A stretch of DNA of 64,000 bases from DASRAU01 sp035638075 (GTDB lineage: Bacteria > Acidobacteriota > Polarisedimenticolia > Gp22-AA2), in NCBI GenBank assembly GCA_035638075.1, contig DASRAU010000029.1:1-64000 (forward strand), read 5' to 3'. Shown piece by piece: positions 57,499 to 64,000 of this stretch. Both the position numbers and the translations under genes were made by a program. A model generated the notes under the pieces. It did not search any database, was not told where the DNA came from, and worked only from the letters and a program-made list of their open reading frames with translations. The first letter of the stretch is position 1. Every line of letters starts with the position of its first letter.

Positions 57499-58373
57499 GG
57501 GCCACCTACGAGCCGTTCAGCAACGAGCCGATCTACGTCGAGGCGAACCGCGGCTTCGTCGAGCGGCAGGACCTCTCGTCGGTGCGGCGCTTCCTCGATC
57601 TCGCCTGCGGCACCGGCACGGTGAGCGCGCTGCTGCTCTCGGCTTCTCCCGACGCGCACCTGAACGGGATCGACCTCGATCCGCAGCAGATCGCGCTGGC
57701 ATCGGAGCGCTTCCGCGACCTGGGACACGAGGTGCGGACGGGACTGCAGCTGACCTCCGACCGACACGCCGGCCGGCCGGTCGTCACCTTCGCCGCCGGC
57801 AGCGCCGACGACCTGCCGTTCCCGGACGACACCTTCGACTGCGTCACCATCGCCAACGCCATTCACCTGATGCCGGACAAGGAGCGCTTCCTGCGCGCCG
57901 TCGCGCGCGTGCTGCGGCCGGGGGGGCGCTTCGGCTTCAACAGCGCCTTCTATGCCGGCAGCATGCCGAAGGGCACCGACCGCATCTACATGGACTGGCT
58001 GCGCCTCGCGAGCGCCGACCTCGAGCGCCTCAGCCGCGAGCGTGTCGCCGCCGGCGGTGCGCCGATCGTCCGCACGCGCGGCACGACGAAGGGCGCCTTC
58101 AAGGCGCGCTGGCTCTCCCCTGCCGAGTGGTCGGGCCTTCTGAGGGATGCCGGGCTGCGCACCATCGACCAGGGCGAGCGCGTCGTGCCGCTCGACGCGC
58201 GGTGCCTCGCGCTCGTCGGCGGCTACGGCGGCATGGCGGAGGTCCTGCTCACCGGCTACCCGCCCGAAGAGGCGGCCGAGGCACTGCAGCGCACCGCCGC
58301 GGAGGCCATGGAGTTGTCGCAGGCGACCACGGTCCCGCGCAACTACCTCGAGCTATGGGCGGTGAAGGGATGA
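57495..58373 (+). CDS. SAM-dependent methyltransferase
   Basis: 292 aa, ATGA overlap with the previous gene. Motif I is FLDLACGTGTVSALLL (about 32-47), followed by LNGIDLDPQQIALASERF, GSADDLPFPDDTFDCVTIAN and VLRPGGRFGFNSAF. The C-terminal half is family-specific (MDWLRLASADLERLS, GTTKGAFKARWLSP, GYPPEEAAEALQ). It may modify the PKS product or a carrier-bound intermediate. It is less similar to the two preceding methyltransferase domains than they are to each other. Confidence 0.9.
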   Translation: MRATYEPFSNEPIYVEANRGFVERQDLSSVRRFLDLACGTGTVSALLLSASPDAHLNGIDLDPQQIALASERFRDLGHEVRTGLQLTSDRHAGRPVVTFAAGSADDLPFPDDTFDCVTIANAIHLMPDKERFLRAVARVLRPGGRFGFNSAFYAGSMPKGTDRIYMDWLRLASADLERLSRERVAAGGAPIVRTRGTTKGAFKARWLSPAEWSGLLRDAGLRTIDQGERVVPLDARCLALVGGYGGMAEVLLTGYPPEEAAEALQRTAAEAMELSQATTVPRNYLELWAVKG

Positions 58374-58393
58374 CCAGGACGGTGACGGCATGA
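58370..58393 (+). other. 7-codon frame linking two genes by double ATGA overlap
   Basis: ATG at 58370 overlaps the methyltransferase stop (ATGA). The frame MTRTVTA ends in a TGA that in turn overlaps the ATG of the SDR at 58390. It could act as a re-initiation bridge keeping translational coupling across a 16-nt gap. Chance occurrence is possible, since ATGA is common in this DNA. Confidence 0.3.
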
Positions 58394-59184
58394 GCGACGC
58401 CGCAGGCCGGGCTGACGCCGGCCTCCAGGGCCAGGTTGCCGTCGTCACCGGCGGATCCGGCGGCATCGGCCTCGGGATCGCGGCGGCGCTCGACCGGCGC
58501 GGCGCCCGCGTGGTGATCGCGGCGCGTGCCGGGGACGCGGTGGCGCGCGCCGCCTCGCAGCTCACCCATGGCGCCGGCTTCCCGGACTGCGACGTCCGCG
58601 ACCCGGCACGCATCGAGGCGCTCTTCGCCTTCGCCGAGGAGCGCTTCGGCCCGGTGGACATCGCGGTGGCCTGCGCCGGCGTGCGGCGAGCAGCGTCGGG
58701 CGGCCGCCTGGTGCCGCCGCCGGTCTCGGCGCTCGGCGACGCCGACTGGGACGAAGAGATCGACATCAGCCTGCGGGGCGTCTTCCACCTGGCGCGGGCC
58801 GCGGCGCGACGCATGACCGCGCGCGGCTCCGGGCAGATCGTCAACATCTCCTCGGCGCGCGGCGGCCTGCGCGGCGAGCCCTACGGCGCCGGGTACTGCG
58901 CCGCGAAGATGGCGGCGCGCGCCCTGTTCCATTCCCTGGCGGCTGAGGTGGCGCCTTCGGGTGTGCGCGCGTTCTCGATCCTTCCGGACGCCGTGGCGAC
59001 GTCCCTGATCGCCGGCACCGGCCTCGGTCGCACCGGGATGCTCACCCCGGATCAGCTCGGCGACGTGGTGACCGACCTGCTCGCCATGCCGCTCGATGCC
59101 GTGATCGAGGACGTGCGCGTCTCGCTGCGCGAGGGGCGCCCGGCGGCGCAGCGCGTTGCCGCCCGCTCGGGAGCGATTCAGTGA
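58390..59184 (+). CDS. short-chain dehydrogenase/reductase
   Basis: 264 aa. The nucleotide-binding motif is VVTGGSGGIGLGIA, and VACAGVR replaces NNAG. IVNISS carries the catalytic Ser, and Tyr169/Lys173 sit in YCAAKMAARA. The C-terminus (GMLTPDQLGDVVTDLLAMP) is typical of classical SDRs. It could reduce a keto group on, or oxidise, the polyketide/lipid product. The GTG of the second SDR overlaps its stop (GTGA). Confidence 0.92.
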   Translation: MSDAAGRADAGLQGQVAVVTGGSGGIGLGIAAALDRRGARVVIAARAGDAVARAASQLTHGAGFPDCDVRDPARIEALFAFAEERFGPVDIAVACAGVRRAASGGRLVPPPVSALGDADWDEEIDISLRGVFHLARAAARRMTARGSGQIVNISSARGGLRGEPYGAGYCAAKMAARALFHSLAAEVAPSGVRAFSILPDAVATSLIAGTGLGRTGMLTPDQLGDVVTDLLAMPLDAVIEDVRVSLREGRPAAQRVAARSGAIQ

Positions 59185-59975
59185 GCCGGCTCGAGGGGAT
59201 GCGCGTCATCGTCACCGGGGCCGCCAGCGGCATCGGCGCCGCCACCGCCGCCGCCCTCGCGGCCCGCGGCGCGCAGGTGCTGGCGGTCGATCGCAGCCTC
59301 GAGTCGATGGAACGGGCGACGGCCGGCTTCTCCCCCGCCGCCAGCGGCCGCGTCGTTCCCTGCGCGGCCGACGTCACCAGCGCCGCCGACTGCGACCGCA
59401 TGGTCCGCCGGGCGGAAATCGACCTCGGCGGCCTCGACGCCCTCGTCCACTCCGCCGGCGTGCTGCGGCCGCCGGGCGGGCGGCCGCGACCGCTCGCCGA
59501 GCTGGACGACGCGGAATACGACGCGGTCGTCGGCACCAACCTGCGCGGCACGTTTCTCGCCAACCGGGCGGCGCTGCACCTGCTGCTGAAGCAGCGCGCC
59601 GGCCAGATCGTCAACCTCGCCTCGACGAGCGGCGTGCGGGGCCGTCCGCTCGACGCGCTCTACAGCGCCTCGAAGGCGGGGGTGGTGGCGCTGTCGGAGT
59701 CGATTGCCGAGGAGGTCCGGCCGTTCGGCGTGCGCGTGCAGGTGGTCCTGCCCGACGCCGTCGACACGCCGCTGTGGAAACAGAACGGCGCGCTCGGCGG
59801 CGCGCCCGCCGGGGCTCTGCCGCCGCAGCGGGTGGCCGACGTCATCCTGTTCTGTCTCGCGCTGCCGCCGGGGGTCGCCTGCGACAATCTGGTCCTGATG
59901 CCGCTGCAATCGCGCGCCCGCCGTGCGGCCGCGCGCGGTGCCGCGGCCGGAACGTCGAACAAGGGGGAACCATGA
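59181..59975 (+). CDS. short-chain dehydrogenase/reductase, second copy
   Basis: 264 aa from GTG 59181. Classical SDR motifs are VIVTGAASGIGAATA, VHSAGVL, IVNLAS and Tyr161/Lys165 in YSASKAGVVALSES. It is the same length as the preceding SDR but not highly similar, so the two are likely different steps rather than a recent duplication. The C-terminus is basic and Ala-rich (QSRARRAAARGAAAG). The dioxygenase ATG overlaps its stop. Confidence 0.92.
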   Translation: MSRLEGMRVIVTGAASGIGAATAAALAARGAQVLAVDRSLESMERATAGFSPAASGRVVPCAADVTSAADCDRMVRRAEIDLGGLDALVHSAGVLRPPGGRPRPLAELDDAEYDAVVGTNLRGTFLANRAALHLLLKQRAGQIVNLASTSGVRGRPLDALYSASKAGVVALSESIAEEVRPFGVRVQVVLPDAVDTPLWKQNGALGGAPAGALPPQRVADVILFCLALPPGVACDNLVLMPLQSRARRAAARGAAAGTSNKGEP

Positions 59976-60898
59976 AGGAGATGGAGATCCAGCCGATCGC
60001 CGGACGCTTCGGCGCCATCGTCCGCGGCGGGGGCGCGACCCTCTCCGACCTCGACGAGAAGCGCCTCATGGCGCTCTTCAAGGAGAAAGGCGCGCTCCTG
60101 TTCGCCGGGTTCGAATCTGACCTTCCCGGCTTCGAGCGCTTCTCGAACCGCTTCTCGAGCGACTGGATGCTCTACGAGGGCGGGGCGCACGAGCGCCGCG
60201 TGCTCAACCCGGACGGCGACGGCACCATCTACTCGGTCAACTTCTACTTCGGCAAGCAGCAGCAGGTCATGTTCGAGCTGCCGGTGCACGCCGACATGTC
60301 GTACATCAAGCACTCGCCGCTGTGCCTGTTCTTCTACTGCGTCCAGCCGGCGCGCACGGGCGGCGAGACCGCCGTCGTGGACGGCGAGGGGGTCTACGCG
60401 GGGCTGAGCGACTCCACGCGGCGCCTCTTCGCGGAGAGGCGCATCAAGTACATCCGCAAGTACTACGAGGGGGGCTGGCAGCTCCGCTTCGGCACGGGCG
60501 ATCTCGACGAGGTGCGCCGCTTCTGCGACCACAACGAGATGACGCTGGCGATCGAGAAGACCGCCGAGGGCCTGACGCTCACGACCGAGTACGCGGTGAC
60601 GGCGACCCCCGAGACCCGCTGGGGCGGCCGCGCCTTCAGAAACAGCATCCTCCCGGTCGTCTGGCAGGAGGAGCAGGGCAAGGACAACAGCCTGGTCCGC
60701 TTCGAGGACGGCGCGCCGCTCCCGCCCGACGTCATCGCCGAGGTCAAGGCGGTCACGAAGGCGAACCGCAACCTGATCCCGCTCCACAAGACCGAGATCC
60801 TCTGGGTGGACAACAGCCGCGTCCTGCACGGCCGCATGACCTTCGACGACCCCGCCCGCGACGTGGCGATCCGGATGGCCGCCAGTCTTTCCTGGTAG
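59972..60898 (+). CDS. TauD/TfdA-family Fe(II)/2-oxoglutarate dioxygenase
   Basis: 308 aa; AAGGGGGAACC precedes ATG 59972. The facial triad is visible: His106 and Asp108 in ELPVHADMSYIKHSP and the distal His286 in RVLHGRMTF. The 2-oxoglutarate Arg is probably R301 in AIRMAASLSW. TGGETAVVDGEGVY is a conserved segment of the SyrP/TauD group. Such enzymes hydroxylate or desaturate late intermediates in many secondary metabolite clusters. It is the last gene of the overlapping operon, and the convergent TPR gene starts its stop 18 nt away. Confidence 0.9.
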   Translation: MKEMEIQPIAGRFGAIVRGGGATLSDLDEKRLMALFKEKGALLFAGFESDLPGFERFSNRFSSDWMLYEGGAHERRVLNPDGDGTIYSVNFYFGKQQQVMFELPVHADMSYIKHSPLCLFFYCVQPARTGGETAVVDGEGVYAGLSDSTRRLFAERRIKYIRKYYEGGWQLRFGTGDLDEVRRFCDHNEMTLAIEKTAEGLTLTTEYAVTATPETRWGGRAFRNSILPVVWQEEQGKDNSLVRFEDGAPLPPDVIAEVKAVTKANRNLIPLHKTEILWVDNSRVLHGRMTFDDPARDVAIRMAASLSW

Positions 60899-60915
60899 GG
60901 ACGAAACAGGCGAGA

Positions 60916-62034
60916 CTACTGCTTGCTCTTCACCCGCTCGTAGATGGAGCGAACCTCCGGATCGTCGAGGCAGTGCGCGTCCAGACGCAGCGCGGCCTCG
61001 TATTCGCTCATGGCTTCGGCGTTGCGTCCGAGGGCCTCCAAAGACTCCGCCAGCGTCGTCCGGGCCAGGGCCCACTCCGGCCGCAACTGAATGGCGCGCC
61101 GCAGCGCTTCGATCGCCTCCAGGTGCCTTCCCGCCCGCCCAAGGACGTTCCCGAGGTTGTAGAGATTCCCGTCACCGTTCGGGTCGAGGTCCGCGCCGAG
61201 GATGCATTCCCTGACTCCCTGTTCGTGGTCTCCCATCATGGAGAGCGCGGTCCCAAGGTACACATGGGCCATCCCGTTTCCCGGCTCACTTTCGATCGCG
61301 TCGCGGAACAAGGCGCTGGCTAGTTCGTACCTCTCGGCCCTGCCATGGACCTCGCCGAGCCTCATGAGCAGGTCCGCGTCCCCGGGACTTTTTCGAAGGG
61401 CCTCCCGGAATTCCTTCTCGGCTTCGTCATGCCTTCCAAGCTCCACGAACGCCACGCCGAGGTTCTTGTGATGCAGGGGCTCGTCCTCCAACGCGATCGC
61501 CTGCCGGTGCCACCAGAGACATTCCTCCCATCGCCGCAGGTTTCCCAGCGTCGCGCCGACGTCTCCATGGGCTTTCCCGCTCCGGGGATGAAAGGCCACG
61601 ACCTCGCGGAAGGCATCGAGCGCCCGCTCCCAGGCCTCGGCTCGGACGCAGCCGTGGGCGAGGTTCTCCCAGGCTACGAGATTGTTCGGTTCGAGGCGCG
61701 TGGCGATCTCGAGTTCGTCGATGGCTTCCTGGTAGCGCTCCAGGTGCAGCAGGGCGGCGCCCAGCCATTCGTGCGGTTGCCCGAAATCGGGCGCCAGCTG
61801 AGCGAGCATGCGCCCATGCACGATGGCTTCGTCCCAGCGCTCGAGTTGGAAGAGCGCCCAGATGAGCCCTTGATACGACTCGACGCTCTTTGGCCGGAGC
61901 CGAATCGCCTGCTCGAAGAGCGAGACGGCGCTCTCCCAATTCTTTCCCCGCGCTGCTTCATTCCCCTGCGAAAGGAGCGCGTCGAAATCCGGGCCCTTTT
62001 TCAGGGCAGCGGGTGGTGCTTGAAGAACTCCCAC
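60916..62034 (-). CDS. TPR-repeat protein
   Basis: About 372 aa with at least nine tetratricopeptide units (LLSQGNEAARGKNWESAVSL, ALFQLERWDEAIVHGRML, GVAFVELGRHDEAEKEF, NLGNVLGRAGRHLEAIEAL). The start is unclear. GTG 62034 is the nearest usable codon upstream and overlaps the esterase 3' end by 34 nt. No ribosome binding site is strong, and the next in-frame ATG lies well inside the repeats. No signal peptide is seen. It is probably co-transcribed with the esterase. Confidence 0.8.
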   Translation of the reverse strand: MGVLQAPPAALKKGPDFDALLSQGNEAARGKNWESAVSLFEQAIRLRPKSVESYQGLIWALFQLERWDEAIVHGRMLAQLAPDFGQPHEWLGAALLHLERYQEAIDELEIATRLEPNNLVAWENLAHGCVRAEAWERALDAFREVVAFHPRSGKAHGDVGATLGNLRRWEECLWWHRQAIALEDEPLHHKNLGVAFVELGRHDEAEKEFREALRKSPGDADLLMRLGEVHGRAERYELASALFRDAIESEPGNGMAHVYLGTALSMMGDHEQGVRECILGADLDPNGDGNLYNLGNVLGRAGRHLEAIEALRRAIQLRPEWALARTTLAESLEALGRNAEAMSEYEAALRLDAHCLDDPEVRSIYERVKSKQ

Positions 62035-63089
62035 ATGAGCTGCGAGGCGTTGATGTCCTTGTTGACCGGGCCGACGCTGGCGCGCGGGTTGGGGACGATG
62101 CCGCCCTTGGCTTCGAGCTTGGTGACCTTGCCGCCCGGCCAGGTGTGGCCGCCGTCGTCGAGGGTCCAGAGCTCGACCTCCGAGCCGTCCTTGCACGGAC
62201 CCCAGCGCTGCAGATGCGCCTGCCCCTTCGACTCGGTGGCGGGGGCTCCCTCGCAGCCGTCGTGCTTCGCCCAGGTGGCGATGCACTCCTGCTCGGGCTT
62301 GAACATCTCGTCCTCGAACGCCGACTTGTAGGTCGGGCCGCCGTCGTACGGCAGGTAGCCGTCCTTCTTCCCGTGGAAGACGATGAGCGACACGGGGCGC
62401 GGCGGCGGGCCGTAGAACTCGCCGACGGCTCGCTGCGCGGCGACCGGGGCGAACGCCGCGATCCGGTTCGACAGCTGCGTCCCCAGACGGTACGACATGT
62501 GCGCGCCGTTGCTGATCCCGGTGACGTAGATCCGCTTCGGGTCGATGGTGAACCACTTCGGCAGGTCGTCGAGGACCGCGTTGAAGTACGCCACGTCGTC
62601 GATGTCCTTCTGGCGCTTGTCCTTCGGCGTCATGCCGGCGTTCCAGTACAGCAGCCGGTCGACCTGGGTGGCGTTGGTCGCGGCCGGGTACAAGGCGATG
62701 AAGTTCTCCCGGTCGGCGACGTCGCTCATCCCGCTCTGGAAACGGGCGACGCCGGGGTTGCCACCGCCGCCGTGGAGCACCATGACCACCGGCATCGGCG
62801 TCCCCTTCTTGTACCCGCTCGGGACGTGGAAGATGTAGAAGCGCTGGCGTCCCTGCATCTTCGTGAGCCAGCGGCCGTACTCGCCGGGGCCGTAGTCCCC
62901 CGGCTCGTTGAGCCAGAGGAGATCGACGCGGTAGTCGTCGTCGACGATGCCCCCCGGAGGGCCGGGAGACTTCCCCTTCTCGTTCTTCGATCCGCCCGGG
63001 CCGCCGTACATGACGCCGGCCTGCGAGCAGGCGAGGAGCCACACGAAGAAGATCGACAGGCCGTGCAGGAAGCGTGAGCGTCGGCGCAT
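62001..63089 (-). CDS. lipoprotein esterase, PHB-depolymerase / feruloyl-esterase (LpqC-like) family
   Basis: 362 aa. The N-terminus RRRSRFLHGLSIFFVWLLAC has a lipobox (LLAC, Cys21), predicting a lipid-anchored protein. Family motifs: VMVLHGGGGNPG (oxyanion hole), the nucleophile in TGISNGAHMS, the acid in FHGKKDGYLPYDGG and the His in DDGGHTWPGG. These are intact. It should hydrolyse esters outside the cytoplasm; the true substrate (polyhydroxyalkanoate, feruloyl or acetyl esters) cannot be read from sequence. Confidence 0.88.
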   Translation of the reverse strand: MRRRSRFLHGLSIFFVWLLACSQAGVMYGGPGGSKNEKGKSPGPPGGIVDDDYRVDLLWLNEPGDYGPGEYGRWLTKMQGRQRFYIFHVPSGYKKGTPMPVVMVLHGGGGNPGVARFQSGMSDVADRENFIALYPAATNATQVDRLLYWNAGMTPKDKRQKDIDDVAYFNAVLDDLPKWFTIDPKRIYVTGISNGAHMSYRLGTQLSNRIAAFAPVAAQRAVGEFYGPPPRPVSLIVFHGKKDGYLPYDGGPTYKSAFEDEMFKPEQECIATWAKHDGCEGAPATESKGQAHLQRWGPCKDGSEVELWTLDDGGHTWPGGKVTKLEAKGGIVPNPRASVGPVNKDINASQLMWEFFKHHPLP

Positions 63090-63151
63090 TCGGGAATCCC
63101 CCGCCTCGATCGGCGGACGCCACGCCCGCCGCCCCGTGAGGCGGACGGATC

Positions 63152-64000
63152 CTAACCGATCGCGGGCGACGTGACCGGGAGGGGCTGCGGCGGCGGGGGC
63201 ACGGGCCGGCCGTGCTCGGCGATGCGCTGGAAGACGCTCTTGTAGATGTCGTCCACGACGCGCAGCTTCTTGATGTTCGGCATTCCCTGCGCCGCCGCCA
63301 CCTCCGCCTCGGGAGACAACGGCAGGAAGTCCACGGCCGGGACGCCGTTGTACTTGGCGGCGTGCCGGTCGCACAACTCCTCGAGAAGCGCCAGGTGGTG
63401 CGGCTCGAACTTCTCGAAGGAGCTCCCGACCCGCAGCAGCAGCTCGACGAAGACGTCGGTCAGGGCCAGCGAGATCTGGGCGCGATCCCGGAGGTTGGCG
63501 TAGAGCCGCCGGTACACCTCGGGCAGGATGCGGTTCAGCTCGCTCTTGAAGGTCAGCGGCAGGGGCGCGATCGGGATGTTGCGGTCGAGAATCATCTCCC
63601 CCGCCGCCTCGCGCGCGATGTTCACGTCGAGGTCGCGGAGCGTCTCCTGGATGGTGACGTGGTAGCGGGCGAACTGCACGACGAGATGCTTGGCGCGGAC
63701 CATCAGATGAGGCGCGACCTGTTCGGCGTGGTCGAGGATCTTCGCCGCCGCCGGCAGCGCCTCGGGAGCGGCGCCGAGCTTCTCGACCAGCGCCTTCGCG
63801 TCGGGCTTCGGAATCGGCTTGTCGTGCCGGTGCGGCGACTGCCCGGCGAGCGACAGGAAGCCGCAGATGCGCTCGGCATACGCGTCCCACGAGTAGACGT
63901 GGTCGAGCAGCCACCGGTAGCCGCGCAAGAGCTCCAGCCGCGTCATCGACTTCGGGATGATGTTGGTGCGCGCGCGGGCCGGGCCGAGGTTCTTGTTGCG
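63152..64000 (-). CDS. C-terminal part of a radical SAM protein with DUF4070-type tail (5' end outside window)
   Basis: The frame runs to the window edge (RNKNLGPARARTNIIPKSMT), so the ATG at 63946 is internal rather than the true start. TNIIPKSMTRLELLRGYRWL and WDAYAERICGFLSL are characteristic of the C-terminal extension of B12-binding-type radical SAM proteins (DUF4070). The iron-sulfur cluster and B12 domains would lie outside this window. The substrate is unknown. The last residues are Pro-rich (RPVPPPPQPLPVTSP). Confidence 0.75.
   Translation of the reverse strand, partial: RNKNLGPARARTNIIPKSMTRLELLRGYRWLLDHVYSWDAYAERICGFLSLAGQSPHRHDKPIPKPDAKALVEKLGAAPEALPAAAKILDHAEQVAPHLMVRAKHLVVQFARYHVTIQETLRDLDVNIAREAAGEMILDRNIPIAPLPLTFKSELNRILPEVYRRLYANLRDRAQISLALTDVFVELLLRVGSSFEKFEPHHLALLEELCDRHAAKYNGVPAVDFLPLSPEAEVAAAQGMPNIKKLRVVDDIYKSVFQRIAEHGRPVPPPPQPLPVTSPAIG

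Noticed and set aside
63152..63946. Complete 264-aa gene starting at ATG 63946
   Set aside because: The frame continues to the window edge with conserved residues (TNIIPKSMT) before this ATG, so the gene is cut by the window rather than complete.

Overview
The window is about 64 kb of uniformly GC-rich bacterial DNA. Codon usage is strongly third-position G/C, and many genes overlap by 4 nt. Several very large secreted proteins carry thrombospondin type 3 (TSP3), MopE-like or beta-propeller repeats, alongside TPR proteins and a large lipid/polyketide-type cluster. This mix fits a soil or sediment Acidobacteriota-like or myxobacteria-like lineage. That placement is inference; no rRNA, tRNA or taxonomic marker is present.

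Left part (1-32.3 kb): mostly single genes. They are a pterin-4a-carbinolamine dehydratase; a PilZ protein; a secreted S9 peptidase; a three-module Pls-like membrane NRPS whose adenylation domain lacks key residues; a carboxymuconolactone-decarboxylase-like protein; a 1890-aa secreted propeller/TSP3 protein; a SufS-like PLP enzyme; a glutamate-1-semialdehyde-aminomutase-like enzyme; an OmpA/TSP3 protein; a 1313-aa kelch/TSP3 protein; a MobA-like nucleotidyltransferase coupled to citrate synthase; a threonine-dehydratase-like enzyme; a pseudopilin; a ParB-like protein; and a 1418-aa MopE-like secreted protein. Two of the giant secreted proteins share a Cys-containing domain after their TSP3 repeats that I do not recognise.

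Right part (32.7-60.9 kb): a biosynthetic cluster. A short operon encodes a stand-alone phosphopantetheinyl transferase (PPTase), a TPR protein, and a PqqD-like/pseudo-M50/HlyD membrane fusion. A paralogous TPR gene lies on the opposite strand. The core follows as a long, almost fully overlapping operon. PKS1 has the order tandem NMO/ER-like barrels, KS, collapsed AT, two ACPs, KR, DH. PKS2 has the order KS, AT, DH, PPTase. Then come a free ACP, an alkaline-phosphatase-superfamily phosphodiesterase, an alpha/beta hydrolase, a methyltransferase, a propeller/methyltransferase fusion, another methyltransferase, two SDRs and a TauD-like dioxygenase. The ACP signature (LGIDSIKRVEI) is that of polyunsaturated fatty acid/secondary lipid synthases. 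The likely logic is this: PKS2 supplies acyltransferase and phosphopantetheinylation, the two proteins iteratively build a partly reduced or polyene acyl chain, and the downstream enzymes methylate, reduce, hydroxylate and release it. The product is unknown.

Right edge (60.9-64 kb): a minus-strand TPR gene, a lipoprotein esterase of the PHB-depolymerase/feruloyl-esterase type, and the C-terminal part of a radical SAM (DUF4070-type) protein cut by the window end. No CRISPR array, insertion sequence, rRNA or tRNA was seen.
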